Of a stretch of DNA of 64,000 nucleotides, positions 1 to 9,319 are shown in pieces. The notes below the pieces were generated by a model. The model saw nothing but the letters and a program-made list of their open reading frames with translations. It ran no database searches and was not told where the DNA came from. Origin of the DNA: an uncultured Schlesneria sp. (GTDB lineage Bacteria > Planctomycetota > Planctomycetia > Planctomycetales > Planctomycetaceae); assembly GCA_903904835.1 (NCBI GenBank), contig CAIVEI010000045.1:1-64000 (forward strand), given 5' to 3'. Within the stretch, counting starts at the first letter, position 1. Every line of letters begins with the position of its first letter. A program made the position numbers and the translations under genes.

Positions 1-2636
1 ACTTCATCAGCAGTTGAGCCAATCGCATTGTTTCCTCTTTGCCGGGAACGATCTTGAGCAGTTGCTGCTGAAACTTCACTGCCGCTTCCAGATCTCCGCC
101 CGCTTCGCATAGCTTGACCAATTGACTGAGTAGCGGAATGTCATGCGTTTCTTCCGTCAGTAGCTTTTCCAGTTCCTGGCGAGCACTGCCGTCGTCTCCG
201 ACCGATTGATAAGCCTGCGCCAGGCAGATCGTCATTTCCCGATTCTGGTTTGGATCACGCCGTTGTCGTTCAAGTCGTTCGATCATTCGATCAAACTGGT
301 TGGTCTGAAGATAAAGATCCGTCAGCTTGGGGATTATCGACAGCCGATCATCCAGATTCGCCGCTTTCTCGAAGGCTCGCCAATAGAGTTCAATCGCCTC
401 GCTGGTGCGGAACTGGTCGCCGAGCGCCGATGCCAGCAAAAGCAGGCCTTTGGAGTCGGTTGGATTGACTCGAACAGATCGACGTAGTGCATTCAAACCT
501 TCTTCATTTTCACCCAGTTGAAAACAGAGCTGACTGAAGAACTCGCTCATTTCAGAATTGCCAGGAGCGGCAGCGACCAGATCGCGCCCGGCTTGAAGTG
601 CTTTGTCCCGTCGGCCAAGCTTCTGTTCGAGCGCCGCCACCTGCTTCAAATATTCCGTCCGGTAACGCCGGTCGATTTGTGCCAGTTTCCGATTGATGTC
701 GCTGGCGGCAAGCAGGTTGTTCTGGGCTTCATGAATCCTGGCGGAGGCGGTGAGAATGGGGATCGATTGTGGAGAATGCATGATGGCTTTCGCGATGGCA
801 CGTGACGCCTCATTCAACTGGCGAGCAGCCTCGTAAGCCCTGGCCAGTTGGAACCAATGATCTGCGTCCTTGCTTGACGGGCTTTGAGGGTCATCAATTT
901 TTCTCGCCAGGTCCGTGATGTGTTCATTCAACTTATTCAGCGATTGCAATTCTCGCAGTTCACGAACCAGGCACGCTTCTCGCTCTTCTTCATTCGCCGC
1001 CAATTTTCGGACGAACGCCAACTGTTCGAGGGCTTTATCGTGCTTTTCCGCCTTAGCCAGTAAGTCGACTCGCTTAACCTGTAACAAAAAATCCTTGGGA
1101 TCAAGCAGACAGGCTTCGGCATTGGTTTCCACCGCTTCAGCCAAGTATCCAAAATTGGCCAGAACTTCCGCCAACCTGGCCAAGTTCGGGGCGGTCTTGA
1201 GCGTTCCATCAGCGATCGCTTGCCAGGTCGACAGGGCTTCGTCCTTGCGATTCAAGGAATGAAAATACTCACCCAGATATTCGCGATACTGAGGTTGATC
1301 CGGGGCGAGTGAAACCGCTTTCTGGTAAAGCTCAAGAGCTTCCTCGGTCATCTCTGACTGCCGAAACAATTCACCCACCTGAGACGCGATCAGCGGATCT
1401 TTCGGCCTAGCCTCGGACAGTCGACGCCAGACTGCCGCTGCCGCCGTTTTCCGAGCTTCTTCATCAAGGGATTTGTCCTTCAGGATCAGACGGCCCCATT
1501 CTCGCAACGTGTCGGAATTGTTCGGTTCGTATTTGTCCAATTGTTCGTACTGTGCGATCGCTTGGGACGTTTTATGCTCGAAGACCAACATGCTGATTAA
1601 TGCGTGCCGAAGTTCTTTGTTCTTCGGGGCAACCTTCAGTCCTTTCTCCAGCCATTGCCGAGCATCAGCACTCCGGCCAAATCCCGACAACAGCCGGGAC
1701 AAGCGAGAGATCGCTTCGAGATCGCTTTCGTTTCGTTTGGTCCACGTTTCGTAGTACGCAATCAAGCCGGCTTGATCGTCGGTCCGCAGGTAGACTGCTT
1801 CGATTTTCCGGCGGACTTCGCGGTACAACCAGTTTTCAGGAAGCAGTTGCAACAGCAGCTTTTCGTAATCCTTGATCGCTTCGTCCGACTTGCCAAGTCG
1901 CACTTTGATTTCCGCAACTTCCATCTGGAACAGCGACTGTCGGTATTTGTCCTTGGTCGTTTTTGCCAGGATTTCGAAGCGAGGTAATGCCGCCGTAAAC
2001 TCGTTTTCTTCCAGCAATGTCATCGCGATTTGTTCTTGCACTCGCGCATCATTGGGAAACTGTTTTTCGAGTCGGCTCCAGACATCAAGCGCCTTATCGC
2101 TCTTTTGTGCTCGCTGATAGATGCGGCCAAGTGCCTGGTAAATGTCCAGCAGGTCAGCCTGGGCCGGCTTACGTGAAATGGATCGCTCCAAGGCCTCGGC
2201 CGCTTTGTCCGGCTGACCAACAAGGACCAGCGACTGCCCGAGATAATAGGAGGCAAGATAATTGCCACTTGCGAGATTCTCGGCCCGTTCGAACGCTGTC
2301 GCAGCCAGGGCATCCTGTCCCCGGAGTGATTCAAACAGTCCGATCATCATCCATGCAGCACCCGCCTCGGCCCCTTTCGCTTGAACGGTTTTGTCCCGAT
2401 ATCCTTTGATCAGGCCGTCGAGCGATCCACGTTCGACGTGAAAGCCATAAACCTTATCGAGCGCCGTACCTCGCCGTGGATTTTTCTCAAGGACGACAAC
2501 AAAGCGATCGATGACAGATTTCTCTTTTGCCTCATCGGGATCGACTTCTTGAGCATTTGTCGAACAGATTCCGACGATTCCCAAAGCCAGGCAAAAGGCC
2601 AGAATGAGAAATTCCCGGCAACGGAGTGACTGCATC
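1..2636 (-). CDS. Exported tetratricopeptide-repeat protein (3' end beyond window)
   Basis: An open frame runs leftwards from an ATG at 2636 and leaves the window without a stop, giving about 878 visible residues. It opens with a signal peptide (MQSLRCREF, then a hydrophobic run ending near CSTNAQ). The rest is helical repeat sequence with the TPR pattern of paired helices about 34 residues apart, for example stretches reading SDKALDVWSRLEKQFPND and EEALELYQKAVSLAPDQPQY. No catalytic domain is visible in the part present. TPR proteins of this size are usually protein-interaction scaffolds; export suggests a periplasmic or surface role. Many apparent frames on the plus strand here are shadows of this gene. 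Specific function unknown. Confidence 0.85.
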
Positions 2637-3108
2637 AGACGAGTCTCCCGATTGAGTCAATGTGAATCCCGATCGCAGCGTAGGCCTTCACCATATGATT
2701 GACGTTCTACAAAGGTGCCTCGCCAAAACCAAGTCGTTATTAACAAAGCGCCGCCCGATTCCGTCTTTTTTGAAAAGACCGCAAGAAGCGGCGGTTTTTG
2801 CCGAGCGGTACGTGGTGGAATTAAATCCGTGGTCGCACGTCAGCATGCAATGTCAGTGAAAATCGCATCGTGAGGTGTTGTAAGGTTTTCTGGTGTAGTC
2901 GGTTGCGTCGAATGTGCTGAGTCGGCTGGCTTCGGTCGCCAATCAAATTTCGCATTGCTCCCGATTGAATCGTCACGTAAAAAGCGACCGCCTGCGGGTC
3001 GGTGTGCGGGATTGCGTGGAAACTCGTCAACAGAAGTTGTTTTGCTGGCAAGAAAAGACTGATTTTTCTCATGCCTTTAGAACTATGAGAATCCGAAAGT
3101 AAAACGTT
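2637..3108. other. Intergenic region between divergent genes
   Basis: This 472-base stretch separates the minus-strand TPR gene from the plus-strand autotransporter gene and must hold both promoters. I saw no convincing open frame, RNA gene or strong hairpin. A short CCGC/GCGG hairpin followed by five T lies near 2780 but is weak. Confidence 0.4.
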
Positions 3109-6100
3109 ATGAACCCACTGTTTGACAGTCGCTATTGTTGTGGTTGTTATCAAGCGGTTCGGTCTATTCGTTCCAAGCGAACGACGATAACGTTTCTTCG
3201 TTCTTCGATTGCGGGCGTCGTGCTCGGTTTCTTATCAGTGGCATCGGCTAGCGGACAGACGATTAACGTTGGAAGCTCAACCGACCTGTTCAATGCCATT
3301 CAGACAATCGACAATAATCCTGGTACCAATTACACGTTGAATGTGATCAACAGTTTTACAATGAGCCAGTCGGTTTTGGATTTCAAAAACACGTCGACCA
3401 TAACACTGTCGGGGAACTCGAATACGATTGATGGAGCAAATCTCTTTCAGCCGCTGGTCATTGATGGCGGTACGGTGACATTGCAAAATCTGAATCTTGT
3501 GAATACGGGGCAGCCGGTCACCGTCAACAACGGCGGGACGTTGATTGATACGACCGGCAGTCTTCAAGGACCCGTCATCAACAACTACGTGGTGGGATTC
3601 AATTTTCTGACCGGTGCGACTTACGGCGGTAACATGTCCGGAAGCGGGGGTGTTACGGTCAACGGTGCGGGGCCGGTGACGTTTTCCGGCACGAACAGCT
3701 ATTCCGGCGGAACATTTGTGGCGCAGGGCAGTACGCTGATTGGTACGACAAACAGCCTGCAGGGAACATTCATCGACCTGGGTGCGATTCAATTCAATCA
3801 GGCCACGAGCGGAACATATGCCGGGTTGATTGAAGGGAACGGTAGTCTTCGGATTAGCGGGGGTGCCGCGATTACCTTGACGGGCATGAATACATACCAG
3901 GGGGGCACGGTCGTTGACTCTGGCAGCAAATTGATTGGTGCGACCAGCAGTCTGCAAGGGGCGATTAACGATAACGGAGCTGTCCAATTCAACCAGGTAA
4001 CGAGCGGCAGTTATGGTGGTGTATTGTCAGGTACAGGCTCAGTTGAGATCAGTGGCAGTGGGGCAGTGACCTTCACGGGCCAGAATACCTACACGGGTGG
4101 CACGATTGTAGATCAGGGCAGCACGCTAATCGGCAACTCTGCCAGTCTTCAAGGACTGATCGCCAATAGCGGTGCCATTCAATTCAATCAAGTCGCAGCA
4201 GGTGCGTTTACGGGAAAAATCTCTGGCTCTGGCAGTGTCGAAATCAGCGGTGTGACACCGGTCTCGTTCACGGGACTTAACACTTATACGGGTGGAACGT
4301 TGGTCGACAGCGGCAGCACATTGATTCTGACCGCAACCAGCCTGCAAGGCAGGGTCACTGATAATGGAACCGTTCAGTTTTCTCAAAGTGGTGCCAGCGA
4401 GTTCTACGGCAATATTTCGGGTTCTGGCAAGGTGGAGGTTCTCAGCAACGCGACGGTGACGCTCGGAAGCATGTCGGGCGCAAATACCTATAACGGAGGG
4501 ACCACGGTCGACGCTGGGGGGACTTTGATCGGCAACACTTATAGTCTTCAAGGATCAATTACTGACAATGGAATCGTGAGATTTGACAGCAGCCTGGACC
4601 GTCTGTATGCAATCGCGATAACGTACCCCCAACAACCCGTTGTGCCAGTTGATCCGACGATCTACTCGGGCCCTGTCGGCAACTCGTGGGGGACTTCCAG
4701 TGTCTACAGCGGAGACATTTCTGGAACGGGAAAAGTCGAAATCAGTGGTGGAGATACTGTGTCATTCACTGGTTTTAACAGCTATTCCGGTGGGACGACG
4801 GTTGACAGTGGATCCAGCCTGACCGGTTCGACATTCAGCCTGCAGGGGAACATCGTCAACAATGGCTTCCTGCAGTTCAATAACGGCAACCTTCTGACGG
4901 TTACCCAACCGATCAGTTTCACACCAGGGACCCTGGTTTCTGTACCTGATCTATTGACTGCTAATCCTCAACTTACGATGTCGCAGGCCGCGTATAGCGG
5001 CAATATCTCGGGCACAGGTGGTGTCGATATCGGTGGCACGGTCCCGATTATTTTTTTAGGAACGAATACCTACACGGGCGGAACGATGGTTGAAAGTCGC
5101 GCCGCATTAATCGGTACCACGAACAGTGTGCAGGGAAATTTCCTCAATAACGGAGTCGTTGAGTTCGATCAGGGAATCGCGGGAACCTATTCGGGCAACA
5201 TGACCGGTAGCGGTAGTGTTTCGATCGCTGGTACCGGGCCTGTGACGTTCTCGGGCGTGAATTCTTATGCCGGTGGAACGACGATCAACGGTGGCAGTAC
5301 CTTAATCGGAACGACGCGAAGCCTGCAAGGAACGATTTTTGACAGCGGGACTGTCCAGTTCAATCAGACCACAAGTGGTACCTATGCCGGGGTCATCTCG
5401 GGAACAGGTGGGGTCGAGATCGGTGGTGTCGGTGCAGTGACATTCTCTGGAGCCAACACTTACACCGGCGGAACAAAGATCGACAACGACAGTACCTTCA
5501 TCATTGCAGGGTCCATTACCAGTAATGTTGACGTCAATAACGGCGGTACACTGATGGGTACCGGCTTGATCCAGGGAAACACGTCGGTAAATGCAGGCGG
5601 GACAATTGCACCTGGAACGGTGGCAACTCCGCTGAACATCAAGGGCAACTTTGTCCAAGGGGCGGGAAGCACGTACGCGGTCGAAGTGAAGTCGACTGGC
5701 AGCGATAAAATCGCTGTGGATGGGACGGCTCAAATCAATAATGCCACGAAACTGAATCTGAATCTCGATCCCGGCACACTGACCGTCGGTAAGCATTACG
5801 AAATCCTCAGTGCAACAAGTGGCCTGTCCGGGCAGTATGCTCTTGTCCAACCAACCACAACGACCCAAAACATTGTCTTCACCGAACAGTACAATCCGAA
5901 CAATCTTCAGGTGATTGTCAATTCGAACCTGGCTCAGTACGTACAGTCCTCAAATCTTGTGGCGGTTGCATCGGTCCTCGACAGGACCAGTGGTACAGCC
6001 ACCGGTGACTATGCAAATGCACTAACTCAACTGACAACGCTGGGACCCGGTCAGTTGTCAGGTGCGTTAAATCAACTTTCAGGTGATATCTATCCAAGTC

Positions 6101-7164
6101 TGGGCACGGTCGAGCTACAAACGACGACGGTTCAGATGCAATTGTTAAGTAACCGTCTCGCCGGATTGGCTTGGACAAGGGGATCATTGCCAAGCGTTGC
6201 ACAAAGGACAAATGGTATTCGGCTTGTTTCAAGCCAGTCGAGTAACTCGCCTCCTGCTGACGGATCGACGACTGGGGCCGGTAGTCCTACGGTTCAATCA
6301 CCCCTCTTTTCCAGTGACGGAAGTGTTTCGCAATCGTGGACGACATGGGCCCAGGGTTACGGTCTTGGCGGCAGTTTTGCCAATGATGGAAACGCTGGTG
6401 GCCTCAATTATCGGCTGGGGGGAACTCTGTTTGGTGTGGAACGATGGTTAGGCGAGAATACGATGATCGGCGTGCTCGGTGGATATGCAGCGACATCGGT
6501 CGGCAACCGCCAGGACAGTTCCAGCGCACAGATCAGTGCTTATCAAGTCGGTTTGTACGAACTTCACCGCCGCGACAATCTGTATCTCTCGAACGTCGAT
6601 GCCTTCGGAAATAACTCATACAACGTTTCACGCCCACTGACAATCGGTAACATTCAACAAACAGCCAGTGCCAGCAGCAGCGGAAACCAATGGTCTCATT
6701 ACACAGAAGGTGGGATGAACTTTGATTTCGATGAACTTCGGCTGCAACCGTTTGCTGGCCTGCAGTACTTGTACCTGGATCAGAAAGGTTACAACGAGTC
6801 CGGCGCTGGCGCCCTTGATCTGATAACGAGCAGCCAAATCATTAACAGTGTGCGAACCGGCTTCGGTGGCCGTTTGTATCACGAAACCACCTGGGGCGGG
6901 ATTCTTGTCGTTCCTTCGCTCGCGGCCCGTTACCAGCACGAATGGGGAAACGGAACCAATCTGGTCACGTCGTCGTTTTCAGGGGCACCGACCGTTCAGT
7001 TTGTGACGGCGGGTAACCACACGGGGCGTGATTTCGGAATGTTCACCCTCGGCGCGACGGCATACATCACCAATTCTTTCAGCCTTTATGGAATGGTTGA
7101 TGCACAGGTCGCAACAGGCTACTCCGCATTGATCGGATCGGGTGGACTTCAGTATACGTGGTGA
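3109..7164 (+). CDS. Autotransporter (type Va secretion) with repeated passenger
   Basis: The 1351-residue protein has an extended N-terminal signal region (basic stretch, hydrophobic core to about residue 49, cleavage likely after SASG). A long beta-helix passenger follows, made of 'autotransporter-associated beta strand' repeats. Residues from about 1075 to the end form an autotransporter beta-barrel domain: it begins near SWTTWAQGYG, has alternating amphipathic strands, and ends in an aromatic residue (QYTW), as expected for outer-membrane barrels recognised by BamA. The passenger is probably displayed on or released from the cell surface; its ligand or activity is unknown. The start is the first ATG after an in-frame stop at 3100-3102; the ribosome site is weak. 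Confidence 0.9.
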   Translation: MNPLFDSRYCCGCYQAVRSIRSKRTTITFLRSSIAGVVLGFLSVASASGQTINVGSSTDLFNAIQTIDNNPGTNYTLNVINSFTMSQSVLDFKNTSTITLSGNSNTIDGANLFQPLVIDGGTVTLQNLNLVNTGQPVTVNNGGTLIDTTGSLQGPVINNYVVGFNFLTGATYGGNMSGSGGVTVNGAGPVTFSGTNSYSGGTFVAQGSTLIGTTNSLQGTFIDLGAIQFNQATSGTYAGLIEGNGSLRISGGAAITLTGMNTYQGGTVVDSGSKLIGATSSLQGAINDNGAVQFNQVTSGSYGGVLSGTGSVEISGSGAVTFTGQNTYTGGTIVDQGSTLIGNSASLQGLIANSGAIQFNQVAAGAFTGKISGSGSVEISGVTPVSFTGLNTYTGGTLVDSGSTLILTATSLQGRVTDNGTVQFSQSGASEFYGNISGSGKVEVLSNATVTLGSMSGANTYNGGTTVDAGGTLIGNTYSLQGSITDNGIVRFDSSLDRLYAIAITYPQQPVVPVDPTIYSGPVGNSWGTSSVYSGDISGTGKVEISGGDTVSFTGFNSYSGGTTVDSGSSLTGSTFSLQGNIVNNGFLQFNNGNLLTVTQPISFTPGTLVSVPDLLTANPQLTMSQAAYSGNISGTGGVDIGGTVPIIFLGTNTYTGGTMVESRAALIGTTNSVQGNFLNNGVVEFDQGIAGTYSGNMTGSGSVSIAGTGPVTFSGVNSYAGGTTINGGSTLIGTTRSLQGTIFDSGTVQFNQTTSGTYAGVISGTGGVEIGGVGAVTFSGANTYTGGTKIDNDSTFIIAGSITSNVDVNNGGTLMGTGLIQGNTSVNAGGTIAPGTVATPLNIKGNFVQGAGSTYAVEVKSTGSDKIAVDGTAQINNATKLNLNLDPGTLTVGKHYEILSATSGLSGQYALVQPTTTTQNIVFTEQYNPNNLQVIVNSNLAQYVQSSNLVAVASVLDRTSGTATGDYANALTQLTTLGPGQLSGALNQLSGDIYPSLGTVELQTTTVQMQLLSNRLAGLAWTRGSLPSVAQRTNGIRLVSSQSSNSPPADGSTTGAGSPTVQSPLFSSDGSVSQSWTTWAQGYGLGGSFANDGNAGGLNYRLGGTLFGVERWLGENTMIGVLGGYAATSVGNRQDSSSAQISAYQVGLYELHRRDNLYLSNVDAFGNNSYNVSRPLTIGNIQQTASASSSGNQWSHYTEGGMNFDFDELRLQPFAGLQYLYLDQKGYNESGAGALDLITSSQIINSVRTGFGGRLYHETTWGGILVVPSLAARYQHEWGNGTNLVTSSFSGAPTVQFVTAGNHTGRDFGMFTLGATAYITNSFSLYGMVDAQVATGYSALIGSGGLQYTW
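3649..5560 (+). repeat. Passenger repeats of the autotransporter (about nine units)
   Basis: Nine diverged units of roughly 55-85 codons recur. Each is built as a GSG-VEISG strand, then VTFTG-NTYTGGT, then a VDSGSTLIG strand, then SLQG-I-DNG-VQFNQ. The TYxGG and SLQG cores are nearly invariant and unit length varies through insertions, such as the longer units near 4600 and 4900. This is beta-solenoid architecture inside a coding sequence, not a CRISPR or mobile repeat. Confidence 0.85.
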
Positions 7165-7559
7165 TTTTCAGCCGACTTTGGTGTTCGACGCGGTTTGCCG
7201 TGGGGTCTAGACGCAGTACCGAGACTCCGACGAAGCTGGATGTGGAATCGGCGTTTGGTTCCGTCACTATTTTTGACGTTAAGATATGGCGATTTTCGTG
7301 TGAATATCGCGTTAATCTCTTGGGTTTACTTTTCATGTTTCAAAGGGATCGTAACCCGATAAATTAAAGACCTTTCTGACGTTGTTCACGACGGTCAAAC
7401 CGCATCGATTTCAGTTGTTTTGCGGACATCGTCGCAGTGAGCCTCCAAACGTTGATCGCTTTTCTGAAGCCGCTGGCCGTGATAACATCCGTCCATGATC
7501 TCACCATCCAGCGTCGTACGCAGGATTTTTATTGAAACGGTTACGGAAGGACGATATCG
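7165..7559. other. Intergenic region
   Basis: There are 395 bases between the autotransporter stop and the GTG of the channel gene. No coding frame with family resemblance, RNA gene or strong terminator was seen. It should contain the promoter of the channel gene. Confidence 0.4.
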
Positions 7560-9032
7560 GTGCGCAGGGCGAAATCATTAGCGTTTCCTGTGGCATTGTT
7601 CGTTTGCACGTTCCTTGCGGCTTGTTATAGCGGTCAGATCGCTGAATTTGTCGATCGGGATGGCACTGCTGGGCAATTTATCAGTCTCGGATTGCAGACG
7701 GCAGCGTGGATCACGGCTGCCATTGCTGTCATTCAACTTGTCCAGGTGTTCGTCTGGGAGCAACTGGTTGCTGAATATCTTGGCGCACCTGTTCCTCGAC
7801 TGATTCGGGACATGGTTGCCGGCATCATCATGATGATTGCCATCGCGGGGGTATTGACCGGAGTTTTCCGAAAAGACATTAGCGGGATACTTGCCACATC
7901 CGGTCTGCTCGGAATTGTGCTTGGGTTTTCGTTGCAGACGATTATCCTCGACGTGTTCACTGGGTTGGCAATCCATTTCGACAGGCCGTTCTCGACCGGC
8001 GACTGGATCCGCTTGTACGGCGAAATGGAGGGGATGGATGCCAAAGTTTTAGAAATTAACTGGCGTACGACTCGTCTACTGACCGAAACGAACGAACTGG
8101 TCATCGTACCGAACAGCATTCTCGGCAAGATGATTTTTACGAACTACAACCAGCCTGATCCTCCCACGCGTATACAGGTTGCCGTTCGCCTTGATTCTGC
8201 TGTTCCTGTCGAGCGATGCCGTCATGTGCTGCTCGCTGCGGCGAAGGGTTCTGAAGGAATACTGGAAGAACCTGCCCCGGTCGTTCTGTTGGAAGAAATC
8301 AGCGAAGTGGGCGCGAAATATATCGTACGCTTCTGGATCAAGCCGTGGAATCCCCTCTCGCCAACCACTGCATCAGGTCTGGTTCTGGCGAATGTTTTAC
8401 AGAACCTGCAGTTCGCGGGAATTTCTCAAGGTATTCCGAAGTTGATTAATTTCGATTCCCGGACTGCGCCAAGTTGCACAGACTTTGGTCACCAGTTCGA
8501 TCGAATCAACGTCTTGCGTAAGATCTCGCTCTTTAGGTCGCTAAATGACGACGAATTTGAGTCGCTGGCGAAATCGTCATCGACTCAGACATTTGTGCAA
8601 GGAGAGACACTGATTCGTCAGGGTGACGCAGGCGATTCGATGTATGTGCTTCTTGAAGGACTATTAGAAGTCTTTCGAACCGGGGAAGGAAATAAAGAGA
8701 CGCGCGTGGCCCAGATTCAGACGGGCCGTTTTTTTGGGGAAATGTCGTTGTTAACGGGCGAGCCACGTTCCGCCACGATTCGGGCGGCCCTGAACTCGAT
8801 CGTCCTGACAATCCAAAAGTCAGCCATGGTCAGCCTGCTGGAAAATCGTCCGGGACTGGTTGATCATCTCAGTCGATCACTCGCCGAACGAAGACTGGCC
8901 GATAAGGCTCGGGAATTGAGTTCGACAAATTCACTGCAAGAGCAATCGGATTCCCTGACGGATCAATTCAAAAAGAAAATTCTCGGATTCTTCCGCGTCG
9001 TTTTCGACGGCGGAAGCAAGTTGCAGGCGTAA
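7560..9032 (+). CDS. Cyclic-nucleotide-gated MscS-family mechanosensitive channel
   Basis: The 490-residue inner-membrane protein has hydrophobic helices near residues 8-25, 48-68, 85-105 and 108-138. The last is a glycine-rich pore helix (SGILATSGLLGIVLGFSLQ), followed by the MscS beta domain (about 140-280). A complete cyclic-nucleotide-binding domain spans about 320-445, with the phosphate-binding cassette GRFFGEMSLLTG...RSATIRA, including the Glu and Arg that hold the cyclic phosphate. This is the architecture of the bacterial cyclic-nucleotide-gated (bCNG) branch of MscS, in which ligand binding modulates ion flow. The GTG start is set by a stop 27 bases upstream and a GGAAGG site 9 bases before it. 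It converges on the cyclase-phosphodiesterase operon to the right, which probably controls its ligand. Confidence 0.92.
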   Translation: MRRAKSLAFPVALFVCTFLAACYSGQIAEFVDRDGTAGQFISLGLQTAAWITAAIAVIQLVQVFVWEQLVAEYLGAPVPRLIRDMVAGIIMMIAIAGVLTGVFRKDISGILATSGLLGIVLGFSLQTIILDVFTGLAIHFDRPFSTGDWIRLYGEMEGMDAKVLEINWRTTRLLTETNELVIVPNSILGKMIFTNYNQPDPPTRIQVAVRLDSAVPVERCRHVLLAAAKGSEGILEEPAPVVLLEEISEVGAKYIVRFWIKPWNPLSPTTASGLVLANVLQNLQFAGISQGIPKLINFDSRTAPSCTDFGHQFDRINVLRKISLFRSLNDDEFESLAKSSSTQTFVQGETLIRQGDAGDSMYVLLEGLLEVFRTGEGNKETRVAQIQTGRFFGEMSLLTGEPRSATIRAALNSIVLTIQKSAMVSLLENRPGLVDHLSRSLAERRLADKARELSSTNSLQEQSDSLTDQFKKKILGFFRVVFDGGSKLQA

Positions 9033-9268
9033 TCAGGTTAGTCTGCCCGTAACACCAACGCCGTGAGATTTTGCGGCGGGAAAACAGGGGTAATTTGAAT
9101 AGGTGTCGTGGCGACTCTGGAGCTTCAAGCTCTCCACTGACACAAGGTCGATGGAGAGGCTTTTCTGTTACAGCGTTCCGCGATGACTGCTGTTTTCTTC
9201 AAGAATAATCCTTCACCGCGTTGCCGTAACACCTGCCGCGCGATCCCCGCCTGTCAGTTGCGACAAAG

Positions 9269-9298
9269 GACTCGCAACGTTGTGACCCGTTGCGAGTC
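9269..9298. terminator. Hairpin between convergent genes
   Basis: A perfect 11-base stem (GACTCGCAACG / CGTTGCGAGTC) with an 8-base loop lies between the 3' ends of the channel gene and the cyclase gene. There is no long T run, so it may act as an inefficient or factor-assisted two-way terminator. A second small palindrome (GAGCTT-C-AAGCTC) lies near 9120. Confidence 0.5.
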
Positions 9299-9319
9299 AC
9301 AACGAGAATTCACGGTCGT

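Noticed and set aside
3277-3987. Long minus-strand frame (and similar ones at 4126 and 5302) inside the autotransporter gene
   Set aside because: Shadows produced by the repeated, stop-poor passenger sequence; the plus frame has signal peptide, repeats and barrel.
3649-5560. Regularly spaced repeats that might suggest CRISPR
   Set aside because: Units are variable-length protein-coding repeats in frame, without identical short direct repeats and spacers.
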